A DNA stretch of 64,000 nucleotides, from NCBI GenBank assembly GCA_965199055.1, contig CBDAQR010000003.1:1426001-1490000 (forward strand). The letters are read 5' to 3'. The DNA is from CBDAQR01 sp965199055. GTDB taxonomy: Bacteria > Pseudomonadota > Gammaproteobacteria > Pseudomonadales > Halieaceae. The notes under the pieces were generated by a model. That model saw only the letters and a list, made by a program, of their open reading frames with translations. It was not told where the DNA came from and did no database searches. How positions within the stretch are numbered: the stretch's first letter is position 1; the number at the start of each line of letters is the position of its first letter. The translations under genes were made by a program, and so were the position numbers. Positions 1 to 8,451 of this stretch are shown piece after piece.

Positions 1-1
1 G

Positions 2-133
2 GGACACGAGCGCGAGAAGGCGGTCGCCGTGCAGGCCGGGATCGCCCTCGCGTCCATTGACTGGAGCGCCGTCGACTGGGAGACGCCGCTTCCCGATGGG
101 CTAAGAGAGATCACCGAGGCACCAGAAGAGTGA
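2..133 (+). CDS. C-terminal fragment of an unrecognised protein
   Basis: An open frame enters from the left edge and runs 43 codons to a TGA at 131-133. The visible tail is tryptophan-containing and acidic at its end (ends APEE). I do not recognise it. It points toward the 3' end of the tRNA-Ala gene about 100 bases on, where islands often end, so it may belong to an integrated element; this is inference. With no start in the window, even its coding status rests only on the open frame. Confidence 0.4.
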   Translation, partial: GHEREKAVAVQAGIALASIDWSAVDWETPLPDGLREITEAPEE

Positions 134-176
134 TTCCCCGAATATTCCCCGAATATTCCCCGAATATTCCCCGAAT
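133..176. repeat. Four tandem copies of an 11-bp unit
   Basis: The unit ATTCCCCGAAT is repeated four times without interruption or mismatch, beginning at the last base of the preceding stop codon. Each unit has symmetric arms ATTC/GAAT around a CCC centre. It lies 53 bases from the 3' end of the tRNA-Ala gene. It could be a protein-binding array, part of an attachment region, or a simple slippage repeat. Confidence 0.85.
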
Positions 177-229
177 CAAAATCGAGAACCTGCCCACGGG
201 CCCCAGGTAACTGAATTACTTAGGAAATT

Positions 230-305
230 TGGTGGAGCTAAGCGGGATCGAACCGCTGACCTCAACACTGCCAGTGTTGCGCTCTCCCAGCTGAGCTATA
301 GCCCC
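230..305 (-). tRNA. tRNA-Ala (anticodon GGC)
   Basis: The minus strand folds as a standard 76-nt tRNA. The acceptor stem pairs GGGGCTA with TAGCTCC, including a G-U pair. The D arm is GCTC/GAGC, the anticodon stem CAACA/TGTTG with loop CTGGCAG, and the T arm AGCGG/CCGCT with loop TTCGATC. ACCA is encoded at the 3' end. The GGC anticodon reads GCC and GCU alanine codons. A strong promoter lies just upstream. Confidence 0.95.
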
Positions 306-319
306 AAAAAGAGGAGCGC

Positions 320-348
320 ATTTTAGGGCTGAGCCCCTGCGCTGTCAA
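320..348 (-). promoter_or_regulatory. Sigma-70 promoter of tRNA-Ala
   Basis: On the minus strand a perfect -35 TTGACA (343-348) is followed after exactly 17 bases by -10 TAAAAT (320-325). A GC-rich stretch follows before the tRNA, which starts 14 bases on at 305. Such a GC-rich discriminator is typical of stable-RNA promoters under growth-rate control. It sits between the stop of the START-like gene and the tRNA, so the tRNA can be transcribed on its own. Confidence 0.8.
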
Positions 349-352
349 CTCG

Positions 353-889
353 CTAGTCGGCTGAAACCAGGCCATCGGCAAATGCAGCGTGGCGCTGCAT
401 TTGCGCGGCCTGCACCCTATCCACCACCGGCGCAAGAGTCTCTAGTCCGGTATGTGCGAAACCCGACACGTTGTACAGCATTATCACATCAGTGCCGCCT
501 TTTTCAGCGGCCTTAAACTGAACACTAAGAGCCCCGTGCAAACCCATAGGCTGCAGGGGACCAAGCCCACCCAACATGCGAATCTCCCTGCCTGGATTCA
601 CATAGACCACCTGCATATGCTGCACAAACACACCGACGGCTGGTCGCTCCAGAAAAGCACCCCCGGGGCGCAGATCAAGCGTCAGTTTGGACGCATCGCC
701 CGAGTAGGTGTGCGCTGGGTCCCACCACTGATCAATGAAAGTAAACGCTTCGTAGGCGAGCATTGGGGCCGCGCGGGTGTGAGTCTCGACACGCAGATTG
801 AAACCTTCCCGTGAGGCCGCCAACACATCTGCTAACAGTTGGCCCGGCATTGCCACTGCGATGGCTAATAGCAGCGCTCGAATACTCAT
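353..889 (-). CDS. Secreted SRPBCC (START-like) protein
   Basis: A 178-residue protein with an N-terminal signal peptide (about residues 1-20, cut after LLADV or nearby). The body resembles the SRPBCC/START-like fold: a helix with a WW(D) turn (FIDQWWDPAHTYSG), a GGAF/LERP strand, and an M-L-Y-N-V-S-G strand before a C-terminal helix. The family binds hydrophobic ligands; the ligand here is unknown. Its ATG overlaps the gltX stop as ATGA, so the two are translationally coupled. Nothing in the sequence links it to tRNA charging. Confidence 0.65.
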   Translation of the reverse strand: MSIRALLLAIAVAMPGQLLADVLAASREGFNLRVETHTRAAPMLAYEAFTFIDQWWDPAHTYSGDASKLTLDLRPGGAFLERPAVGVFVQHMQVVYVNPGREIRMLGGLGPLQPMGLHGALSVQFKAAEKGGTDVIMLYNVSGFAHTGLETLAPVVDRVQAAQMQRHAAFADGLVSAD

Positions 890-2379
890 TCGGCTGCCTC
901 CAGTTCACGATACGCCTTCTCCATCCGCTTGGCCGCCTTCTTGGAGACACCACCGAGCACGTCGATGGCCTCACGCAGTCGTGCACGCGTCATATCAGGG
1001 CCCAGCAGCACCATGGCGTCGAACACGGAAAAGGATGCAGATGAGCCATTGATCGCGATGAAGAAAGGAGCAAGAAACTCTTTCATCTTCACGCCCTGCG
1101 CATCGGCGACGCGCTTTACATCGGCAAAAATGGCGTCGCGCTCCCAATGCCGCTGAGCCTCTAGCTTCCACAATACAAACTGTAGCCCCTCAACCACCTG
1201 ATCTCGTTCGGTTTTCACTTCTGCAAAGTTTTCTTCCGTGAGCTGCAAACTTCCGCTGACCAGAAACGCTGCAAGCGGCGCCAAATCACTAAGCGTTTCC
1301 ATGCGCTGCTTGGCATGCGGTAACACTTGCAGCAGGTTCTTTCGGTTTAGCGCCCATTCCTGCAGGCGATCAGCCAGCTGATCATCTGAGAGATCTTCGC
1401 GAATCCACATGCCATTGAGCCAACTCAGCTTTTCCACATCGAACACAGGACCACCCAGAGACACCCGCTGAATGTCAAAGTGCTCGAGCATATCGGCAAG
1501 GGTAAACTTCTCCCGCTCATCCGGCATCGACCACCCCATGCGCCCCAGATAGTTGAGCAGGGCTTCGGGCAAGTAGCCCATGCGCTGGTAGTAGAGAATG
1601 CTGGTGGGGTTCTTTCGTTTACTCAGCTTGCTCTTGTCCGGGTTGCGCAGCAACGGCAAGTGGCAAAGGACAGGCATGTCCCAGCCAAAATACTCATAAA
1701 GCAATTTGTGCTTCGGCGCTGAGTTGATCCACTCTTCGCCCCGCAGTACGTGGGTAATGCCCATCAGGTGATCATCAACCACGTTTGCCAGATGATAGGT
1801 GGGCATACCATCAGACTTGAGCAGTATCTGTGCATCAACCATGCTCCAGTCGAGTTCTATACGACCGCGCAGCAAATCATCGATGTCACAGGCGCCCGCC
1901 TCGTCTGGCACCATCATGCGAATCACTGCCGGCTCCCCTGCAGCCTTGCGCTTCTCCGCCTCGCTGGCATCCAACATCAGATCCGCCGGCTTTAGTGCAG
2001 TAGAGTTGCCCTCTGCCCGCCGCGCTTCGCGTAACTCGTTAAGCTCCTCGGGGGTTCTATAGCAGTAAAAGGCCTTACCCTCTTCCACGAGTTGCTCGGC
2101 ATACTGCGCATAGATGTGCATGCGCTCACTCTGGCGATAGGGCCCGCGTTCACCACCCACATCTGGGCCTTCATCCCAATCGAGACCCAGCCATCGCAGG
2201 GAATCCAGTATCGCCTGCTCCGATTTTGGGGTACTGCGAGTCTGATCGGTGTCTTCAATACGCAACAAGAACTGTCCGCCATGAGCGCGGGCAAAGCACA
2301 TATTGAACAAGGCGATATAGGCGGTGCCGACATGCGGGTCACCGGTGGGTGAGGGGGCGATACGCGTGCGTACGGTCAT
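886..2379 (-). CDS. gltX: Glutamyl-tRNA synthetase
   Basis: A 497-residue class I aminoacyl-tRNA synthetase that charges tRNA-Glu with glutamate in the cytoplasm. The HIGH-type signature appears as PSPTGDPHVGTAY at residues 9-21, and the KMSKS-type loop as KSKLSKRKN near residue 255. The catalytic domain carries LRIEDTDQTRS and GEEWINSAPKH. The C-terminal helical anticodon-binding region is complete. The length matches Pseudomonas-type GltX, which is slightly longer than the E. coli enzyme. It starts at an ATG about 40 bases from a TATAAT box and is coupled to the downstream START-like gene. Confidence 0.97.
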   Translation of the reverse strand: MTVRTRIAPSPTGDPHVGTAYIALFNMCFARAHGGQFLLRIEDTDQTRSTPKSEQAILDSLRWLGLDWDEGPDVGGERGPYRQSERMHIYAQYAEQLVEEGKAFYCYRTPEELNELREARRAEGNSTALKPADLMLDASEAEKRKAAGEPAVIRMMVPDEAGACDIDDLLRGRIELDWSMVDAQILLKSDGMPTYHLANVVDDHLMGITHVLRGEEWINSAPKHKLLYEYFGWDMPVLCHLPLLRNPDKSKLSKRKNPTSILYYQRMGYLPEALLNYLGRMGWSMPDEREKFTLADMLEHFDIQRVSLGGPVFDVEKLSWLNGMWIREDLSDDQLADRLQEWALNRKNLLQVLPHAKQRMETLSDLAPLAAFLVSGSLQLTEENFAEVKTERDQVVEGLQFVLWKLEAQRHWERDAIFADVKRVADAQGVKMKEFLAPFFIAINGSSASFSVFDAMVLLGPDMTRARLREAIDVLGGVSKKAAKRMEKAYRELEAAE

Positions 2380-2417
2380 GCTGTTGCGTGAAATCCAATC
2401 GTCAATGAAAGGCGGCG

Positions 2418-2423
2418 ATTATA
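2418..2423 (-). promoter_or_regulatory. Candidate -10 box for gltX
   Basis: The minus strand has a perfect TATAAT within CGTATAATCGCC, 39 bases upstream of the gltX start. No good -35 is visible at 16-18 bases (TAACGT or AACGTC), so the promoter is suggested by the -10 alone. Confidence 0.45.
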
Positions 2424-2470
2424 CGGGATTTAACGGGATCGACGTTAGGTCATCGAAAAAAAGTGAAGTG

Positions 2471-2498
2471 AAAAAAAGCCCGCCAAATGGCGGGCTTT
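2471..2498 (-). terminator. Rho-independent terminator of the RTX gene
   Basis: On the minus strand a perfect 10-bp stem (AAAGCCCGCC with GGCGGGCTTT) and 4-base loop runs straight into seven Ts. It lies 34 bases past the RTX gene stop and separates that gene from gltX. Confidence 0.9.
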
Positions 2499-2531
2499 GA
2501 GGGGGGATAGCTCGATTCATGCCTCATGGCA

Positions 2532-5333
2532 CTAAATCAAGATCAGGTCTGCCTCATTCAGGACCCCGGCCGCGCCAAGTGCCGCAATCGTGCCACCGGT
2601 CAGTGAGTGCACATTCGACGCGGTGTAAGTGCCACCATCGTCAATGTCATCTACCAGGAATGCCACAAGATCACTGCTGCCATTGGTCGCAAATACAACA
2701 AATGCCGTATTATCAAAATCAGACGCATTCGTGAGCGTGGTATTTAGGAATGTGAGCAGGGCAGCAGTGTTGGCCAGCGCCGGCAACGCAGCTGTACGAT
2801 CACCAATGGCGTTATTTGCAGCAATATTCGCCACGTCTGCGGTGAGCGCCATAGCAGTGCCAGTGGTCGTATTAATCTGCAGCACTGGCAGACGGTTGCT
2901 GACGATGATGGGATCAAACTCGGTGCCATCAATGTTGAAATCAAGGCGAATTGACTCATCCGTGCCGGTGACGCCGGTCGTGCCATAGTCCGTGGTAATA
3001 CCCATCTTGTCCATCGCGATGGTGAAGGTATCATCACCTGCGCCTCCGGTGAGAGTATCGGTAGCATCTCCGCCGGTGAGAGTATCGTCACCCGCGCCGC
3101 CATCTAGCGTATCCGTACCCTCGCCACCCGAAAGCGTGTCATCACCCGCATCACCATTGAGGGCGTCATCACCATCATTGCCGGTGAGAGTGTCATTTCC
3201 CTCGCCGCCATCAACGGTATAAGCACCGCCTACGGAAGAATCACCCAGATTGATGACATCGTTCCCTTTTCCGGCATCGATAGCGATCGCTCCGGTGGCA
3301 ATGGTTTTCTCCGTGCCATTGAATCGGTCATTACCGTCACCAAGGTTATAGGTAAATGTTCTGCCGACCACGGCGGCATCACCATTTTGCTCGGTGACCG
3401 TATCATCGCCGGTCGATCCGGTCACGGTAACCGCAAGAACGGCGTTTTCGTATTCCACACTACTGAGGTTGAGAGTGGTTGAGCCTAGAGCGAAGGTCAT
3501 ACTCGTCGCGCTGCCCAGCCCCCAACTATCAAAATAATCGAGCACAGATTGATCGAGCTTCACGCTGGGGGCAGCATTGGAGAAGGTAATGTCGTCAAAG
3601 ACATCCAGCGCGGCCGAGCTTCCCGTTAGGTTGACCTGGGTAGCGCTGGCAATCGTTAGATCGCCGCTAATTCCGCTCAGTGTCACCAGATCAACCAACC
3701 CACCGCCATCGAGACTCAGGGTGGCTGTACTGCCATCGGAAGTAACATCTACGGTATCCACATCTCGAATCGTCAATCCCGTCAGTGCGACGGTACCACC
3801 GGTCTCATTGAATATAAGCGTGCCAGCATTGCTACCATCGATCAGCGAGAGGTCCGTTCCTGCATTCATGTACTGCGACTCATCGATCTCAATACTGTTG
3901 GCAGAGCCAAAGTCGATTTCGTAGACATTCAGGCCGCCCGTAATTCGCGTGAGGTCCAAACTACCCGAAGCCAGCAGTGCATCATTGGCAATTTCCGTGG
4001 TGCCGGCATCGCCCATATCATCACCGAACAATACGGTAGAGGCCTCATCGAGCAGGGTGTCAATCTGGCTCTGGTTCAATTGCCAAATCACACCACCACT
4101 GGCAGCAATACCGTCGAGCAAATCCCATCCCACCAGGGTGGTGCCGGATAGATCATAGGTGCCCGCCGCAGCAGCCGTCAGCTCACCCGAGCCGCCGGTG
4201 CGAGTCAACAGGGTCAGGTCGGTCAGCGTATTCGCGTTCACATCAAGGTCGACGCTCGCTATCAAACGCTCAATATCCGCCAGCGTGGTACCACTGAAGT
4301 CGTCGCTGTCCGCATTTATGGTATCCGTGGCACTTGAGCCAGTAATCTTCGAAAAATCCTCGGGTCCGAAGGCACCAGCGGTATCCAGCGTGAGTGTCGT
4401 CGTTGAGCTTCCACCCAGATTGCTGAGTAAAAGAGTTTCTACGGAGTTGAAAGTGCCGGTGGTCCCAGCAGACAGGTCTATAACCGCACCCGTGAATTCG
4501 AGAATATCGGTACCGCTTTGGCCATCCACGGTCTCACCAGTCAGACCATTCTCGTCAACATAGACGAAAGTATCCGCACCGGCCCCACCGCGCAGAGTAT
4601 CAGCGCCATCGCCGCCGTCGAAGCGGTCAGCGGAATCACTGCCGTTCACGGTATCGTCGTTGTCGCTTCCGACAACGCCTTCAATGCTAGCTAACGAGCC
4701 AGAAAAATCGGGGAGATTATCGCCGTTGACGTCAGCCGAGAACGTTCCTACGTCCAGGCTAACGGTATACACACCTTCGGCATCAGAAAAATCTACCGTG
4801 TCATCTCCCTCACCACCAACGATATCAGCGGACAGGTATTCTTCGAACAGCACCGTGTCGTCAAAGGCGGAGAGAGTGACATCAAACTCGGTTTCGTCCT
4901 CGTCACCATTCAGTGTCACGGTAACACCCACGGAGTAGTTGCTGAAATCGGCGGTCGGATTGTCTTCCGTTAGCTCGAAAACGCCATTCAGTGCCTCAAC
5001 GAGAGTGGGAATCGCCGCTTCTGCCTCAGCCACAGACTCATCAGTGTCATCTACCGTAGCCAGGAAATCCTGGGCGGCGGGAATATTGGCCTCGGTATAG
5101 GGCGCGTCCTCAGATTCAACTTCTGCTGTAAACGAGTTTGCAACGTCAATCTTGTTGTTGAGCGCCTCCAGATCTTCGTTCTGGGCACCGTTGGCAATAT
5201 CCAGCGCGATAGAGGCTAGTGATGCCTCGCCGCTATCAAGCAGGTCGCTATAGAACTCGAGGCCTTCGGCCTCGGCATCCCGATTGAACATAAATTGGTA
5301 GAGCTGATTGATAAGCTCTTCGTTAGTAGCCAT
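2532..5333 (-). CDS. Acidic RTX-type calcium-binding surface or secreted protein
   Basis: A 933-residue, highly acidic protein rich in Thr, Asp and Gly. Residues 1-115 resemble the DUF4214/S-layer-associated N-terminal module (LINQLYQFMFNRDAEAEGL, then SLASIALDIANGAQ). RTX nonapeptides of type GGxGxDTLxGG occur once near residues 236-254 and as a longer block near 704-771; these bind calcium in the family. The middle (about 260-690) looks like beta-rich repeats. There is no Sec signal peptide, as expected for type I secretion with a C-terminal signal, and the protein ends EADLILI. No ABC exporter, membrane fusion or TolC gene is in the window. The start is supported by GGGAGG six bases upstream, and the gene stands alone between its own intergenic region and a terminator. 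Confidence 0.75.
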   Translation of the reverse strand: MATNEELINQLYQFMFNRDAEAEGLEFYSDLLDSGEASLASIALDIANGAQNEDLEALNNKIDVANSFTAEVESEDAPYTEANIPAAQDFLATVDDTDESVAEAEAAIPTLVEALNGVFELTEDNPTADFSNYSVGVTVTLNGDEDETEFDVTLSAFDDTVLFEEYLSADIVGGEGDDTVDFSDAEGVYTVSLDVGTFSADVNGDNLPDFSGSLASIEGVVGSDNDDTVNGSDSADRFDGGDGADTLRGGAGADTFVYVDENGLTGETVDGQSGTDILEFTGAVIDLSAGTTGTFNSVETLLLSNLGGSSTTTLTLDTAGAFGPEDFSKITGSSATDTINADSDDFSGTTLADIERLIASVDLDVNANTLTDLTLLTRTGGSGELTAAAAGTYDLSGTTLVGWDLLDGIAASGGVIWQLNQSQIDTLLDEASTVLFGDDMGDAGTTEIANDALLASGSLDLTRITGGLNVYEIDFGSANSIEIDESQYMNAGTDLSLIDGSNAGTLIFNETGGTVALTGLTIRDVDTVDVTSDGSTATLSLDGGGLVDLVTLSGISGDLTIASATQVNLTGSSAALDVFDDITFSNAAPSVKLDQSVLDYFDSWGLGSATSMTFALGSTTLNLSSVEYENAVLAVTVTGSTGDDTVTEQNGDAAVVGRTFTYNLGDGNDRFNGTEKTIATGAIAIDAGKGNDVINLGDSSVGGAYTVDGGEGNDTLTGNDGDDALNGDAGDDTLSGGEGTDTLDGGAGDDTLTGGDATDTLTGGAGDDTFTIAMDKMGITTDYGTTGVTGTDESIRLDFNIDGTEFDPIIVSNRLPVLQINTTTGTAMALTADVANIAANNAIGDRTAALPALANTAALLTFLNTTLTNASDFDNTAFVVFATNGSSDLVAFLVDDIDDGGTYTASNVHSLTGGTIAALGAAGVLNEADLILI

Positions 5334-5577
5334 GACTGGCCTCCCGTACTGGTCTGAATTTTTATCTAAATATCAGGACGTTAGTCGTTATTCTTAAAAG
5401 CATTTATGAAGATAAGGCCAATATAACTCTCTAAATTGACGGAAACAAGCCCTCGATTATTCCCGTTTTTTGGCAATTTTCCCGTTTTAGGGACCCCGTT
5501 AAGCCCCCAATATCAAAGGCTTAGGCTACAATGAGCGCCCGTTTTACACTGCACCCGGCGCTGACAGCGCGCACCCG
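5334..5577. promoter_or_regulatory. Divergent intergenic region between RTX gene and dusA
   Basis: 244 bases, clearly AT-richer than the genes around them. They must carry promoters for both directions. A direct repeat TTCCCGTTTT occurs at 5460-5469 and 5479-5488, nineteen bases apart, and could be an operator. A TACAAT at 5527-5532 may be the dusA -10, but no convincing -35 accompanies it. No small ORF with a ribosome site was seen. Confidence 0.4.
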
Positions 5578-6564
5578 ATGACCCTCGACCGACGTTTTTC
5601 AATTGCGCCCATGATGGATTGGAGCGACCGCCATTGCCGCTATTTCTGGCGCCTGCTCAGCAAGAATGCGCTGTTGTATACCGAGATGGTGACCACCGGG
5701 GCCCTCATTCACGGCGATCGCGAGCGCTTCCTCAATTTCAACGCGGAGGAACATCCGGTCGCACTGCAATTAGGTGGCAGCGACCCTTCGGATCTCGCAC
5801 GCTGCGCGGCCTGGGCGCAAGAATGGGGCTATGATGAAGTCAACCTGAACTGCGGTTGCCCTTCGGACCGGGTGCAGTCCGGCATGTTTGGTGCCTGTCT
5901 GATGGCAAAGCCCGAACTGGTAGCAGAATGCGTTCGCGCCATGCTGGCCGCGGTCGACATCCCGGTGACCGTGAAACACCGCATTGGGATTGACCACATG
6001 GAGTCGTTCGAGGAAATGCAACATTTCGTCGATACCGTCGCTGCAGCGGGATGCAAAACTTTCATCGTACACGCCCGCAAGGCCTGGCTTCAGGGTTTGA
6101 GCCCAAAACAAAACCGAGAGATTCCACCCCTGCACTACGACTGGGTTTATCGGCTAAAAGCGGAACACCCCAACCTGGAAATCGTCATCAACGGCGGGAT
6201 AAACTCCTTGGATCAGTGCCGTGACCATCTAGAGCACGTGGATGGTGTGATGGTGGGTCGCGAGGCCTATCAGAATCCATTTATGCTCGCGGAGGTTGAT
6301 AAGACGTTGTTTGGGAGCGCAGACGCCTCTCCCGATCGTGACAGCGTCATGCTCGCGCTAATCCCCTACATACACGCGCAAATGAAGGATGGCGCGCACC
6401 TGAACCACATCAGCCGTCATATATTGGGCCTGTATCAGGGAGTACCCGGTGCTCGCCGGTTTCGCCGTCACCTCAGCGAGAATGCCTATAAGCCGGAGGC
6501 CACGGTTGCGGTACTCGAAGAAGCACTGGCACAGGTCAAACAAATAGGAGCAGTACATGGATAA
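5578..6564 (+). CDS. dusA: tRNA-dihydrouridine(20/20a) synthase
   Basis: A 328-residue FMN-dependent enzyme that reduces uridines 20 and 20a in the tRNA D-loop using NADPH. The TIM-barrel start RFSIAPMMDWSDRHCRY, then YTEMVTTGALIHGD, the catalytic-cysteine region NLNCGCPSDRVQSG, HARKAWLQGLSPKQNRE and the phosphate-binding INGGI and GVMVGREAY are all present and specific to the DusA subfamily. Length fits the E. coli enzyme. It heads a probable operon with the broken transaldolase gene, whose ATG overlaps the dusA stop by 8 bases. Confidence 0.95.
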   Translation: MTLDRRFSIAPMMDWSDRHCRYFWRLLSKNALLYTEMVTTGALIHGDRERFLNFNAEEHPVALQLGGSDPSDLARCAAWAQEWGYDEVNLNCGCPSDRVQSGMFGACLMAKPELVAECVRAMLAAVDIPVTVKHRIGIDHMESFEEMQHFVDTVAAAGCKTFIVHARKAWLQGLSPKQNREIPPLHYDWVYRLKAEHPNLEIVINGGINSLDQCRDHLEHVDGVMVGREAYQNPFMLAEVDKTLFGSADASPDRDSVMLALIPYIHAQMKDGAHLNHISRHILGLYQGVPGARRFRRHLSENAYKPEATVAVLEEALAQVKQIGAVHG

Positions 6565-7516
6565 CAAGCTCGAACAGTTAAAGAAGATGACCCTGGTGGT
6601 TGCCGATACCGGAGATATCGAGGCCATCCGGCAATTCTCACCTGAGGACGCCACGACGAACCCGTCGCTGCTGCTGAAAGCGGCCACCCTGCCGCACTAA
6701 CAGACGCTGCTGCGTCAGGCACGGGATTGGGCACAGCGCCAGGGGGGCAGCGATGCCGAGCAGTTGGCCAACTGTTCCGACAAACTGGCGGTCGATATCG
6801 GGCGTGAAATTCTCGAACTCGTTCCTGGACGCGTCTCAACGGAGGTTGACGCACGTTCGTCTTTTGATGAAAGAGCCACCGTCGAAAGGGCTCGCAAGCT
6901 GATACGACTTTATGAGGAACAAGGCATCGAGCGCAAGCGTATCCTCATCAAGATAGCGTCCACCTGGGAAGGCATTCGCGCGGCTGAGCAGCTCGAACAG
7001 GAAGGCATTAACTGTAATCTCACATTGCTATTCGGGTTTGCCCAAGCGGTGGCCTGCGCCGATGCGGGTGTCTTTTTGATCTCGCCGTTTGTCGGTCGCA
7101 TTCTCGATTGGTACAAGGCCAATACCGACATCGACATTCGCTGCCCAGCCGACGACCCGGGCGTTCAATCGGTAAGTCGCATATTCAACTACTATAAGCA
7201 CTACAACTATCGCACTATCGTGATGGGAGCCAGCTTTCGCAACACCGGGGAAATCGAGGCACTGGCGGGTTGTGATCGACTCACGATCAGCCCGGCGCTG
7301 ATGGGGGAACTCAGCGAAGACAAAAGCGAGCTACCTAGAATGCTGGATGCCACCCAGCTGCCGGCCAAGCCAGATAGGCTACAATTGGATGAGTCTCGCT
7401 TTCGCTATCAGCTCAATGACGATGCGATGGCAACGGAAAAGCTGGCAGAAGGCATTCGAAACTTTGTTGCCGACCAGGTTAAACTCGAAAAGCTACTGAC
7501 CGAATTCGATGATTGA
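6557..7516 (+). pseudogene. tal: Transaldolase with one in-frame stop codon
   Basis: The frame from ATG 6557 reads as a class I transaldolase of the TalB type (319 sense codons plus the internal stop). It opens with VVADTGD and DATTNPSLLL, then meets TAA at 6698-6700 as codon 48, and continues in the same frame to 7516 with no other lesion. Family alignment from memory puts tyrosine at this position (E. coli has IPEYRKL; here LPH-stop-QTLL), so one base change of TAC or TAT explains it. The downstream part keeps VSTEVDAR, the Schiff-base lysine in RILIKIASTW, and SPFVGRILDWYK. A restart at ATG 6764 would lack the first barrel strand and its Asp17. It may be a recent pseudogene, a sequencing error, or a read-through stop. 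In the pentose phosphate pathway the intact enzyme moves a dihydroxyacetone unit from sedoheptulose-7-P to glyceraldehyde-3-P. Confidence 0.85.
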
Positions 7517-7946
7517 GTCTATTAAATCACTGTTTTCGAAACCCTCAGCGCAGGATAGCGAGGCTACTCGGCACCAACTAAACCTGGCAGCCGCGGCCCT
7601 GCTGGTTGAAATGTCACGCGCAGACTATGTCGTGGACGACGTCGAGCAGCGGACGATGAAGGTTGTGCTGCATGCTGCCTTAGGTCTCGGCCAGGATGAG
7701 ATCGAGGAACTGATTTCACTCGCGGGACAGCAGGCCGATAAGGCAACGTCTCTGTACGAATTCACGCGCCTGATCAATGATCATTACGATAAGGACCAAA
7801 AGCTGCTACTGATACAGTCCATGTGGCGCGTTGCCTTCGCCGACGGTGATCTCGACAAGTATGAAGAGCGCCTGATTCGGCAGGTCGCGGATCTGATTCA
7901 CGTACCGCATTCTGACTTTATCCAGATGAAAATCGCCGCGAGCTAG
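7509..7946 (+). CDS. TerB-family protein
   Basis: A 145-residue all-helical protein of the TerB (tellurite resistance B-like) family. Visible family features are the paired acidic helix segments VEMSRADYVVDDVEQ (near residue 35) and AFADGDLDKYEERLIRQVADL (near residue 115), which correspond to the metal-binding acidic motifs. Small stand-alone TerB proteins are common in gammaproteobacteria and their role is not settled; a tellurite role cannot be inferred here. Its ATG overlaps the transaldolase stop by 8 bases, so it is co-transcribed with dusA and tal. Confidence 0.8.
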   Translation: MIESIKSLFSKPSAQDSEATRHQLNLAAAALLVEMSRADYVVDDVEQRTMKVVLHAALGLGQDEIEELISLAGQQADKATSLYEFTRLINDHYDKDQKLLLIQSMWRVAFADGDLDKYEERLIRQVADLIHVPHSDFIQMKIAAS

Positions 7947-7947
7947 A

Positions 7948-8451
7948 TCAACTCTGTTCGAGCACCGCCATCAGGTCCTTAAAGCGTTCTCGGTTCTCGT
8001 CACTCATATCCATCAGCACGCGATGCGCCTCAATAACCTTCTCACGCGCAGCGGTCTCATCCGCGGCAGCCGAAGGAATTTCTGCGATGCAATCGGGGTT
8101 ATCGCACGCCTCCTCCCGAATATCGAAGATGCGACCAAAAGCCATGCTATGCAACAGCCTATTGATACCGGGATTGGAAGAGTAAATAACCGGGTTAATG
8201 TCGTGCTGCTTGCGAAAACGCAGCGCAAGCTTGGCCAACAATCCCAGCGTGGTGCTATCGATCCCATCCGCTTCACACAGGTCCACCAACACACTCTCTA
8301 GCTTGGGGTCGCTAAAAATGTGGTCGAAATAGTCATCTATGGCGGTCGCCAGATTAACCCGAACGTCACCCACTAACTTGAGCGCATAGGCGCCATCGTG
8401 CTCAGCCGCAAGGATTCTACCTTCCGACACCTTAGGCTCCCTTGCCGACAA
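7948..8451 (-). CDS. STAS-domain anti-sigma-factor antagonist, RssC-like
   Basis: A 167-residue protein with a STAS domain over about residues 15-115. The phosphoacceptor loop reads DGIDSTTLGLLAKLAL, with the Ser/Thr that a kinase would phosphorylate and the neighbouring phosphatase would release. The C-terminal 50 residues are a helical extension beyond a minimal STAS domain. It overlaps the upstream REC-PP2C gene by 20 bases, so the two proteins are made together as a partner-switching pair. The matching anti-sigma kinase is not in the window. The pairing recalls Pseudomonas RssB-RssC or HsbR-HsbA; which one cannot be decided by eye. Confidence 0.75.
   Translation of the reverse strand: MSAREPKVSEGRILAAEHDGAYALKLVGDVRVNLATAIDDYFDHIFSDPKLESVLVDLCEADGIDSTTLGLLAKLALRFRKQHDINPVIYSSNPGINRLLHSMAFGRIFDIREEACDNPDCIAEIPSAAADETAAREKVIEAHRVLMDMSDENRERFKDLMAVLEQS

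Noticed and set aside
133..176. Tandem 11-bp units considered as a replication origin iteron set
   Set aside because: No rep gene or AT-rich region next to them in the window; kept only as a repeat.
2092..2352. Open plus-strand frame opposite gltX
   Set aside because: Lies fully within the conserved catalytic domain coding region of gltX, with no start signals.
4159..4563. Several open plus-strand frames across the RTX gene
   Set aside because: Composition shadows of the Asp/Thr/Gly-rich gene; no ribosome sites or known motifs.
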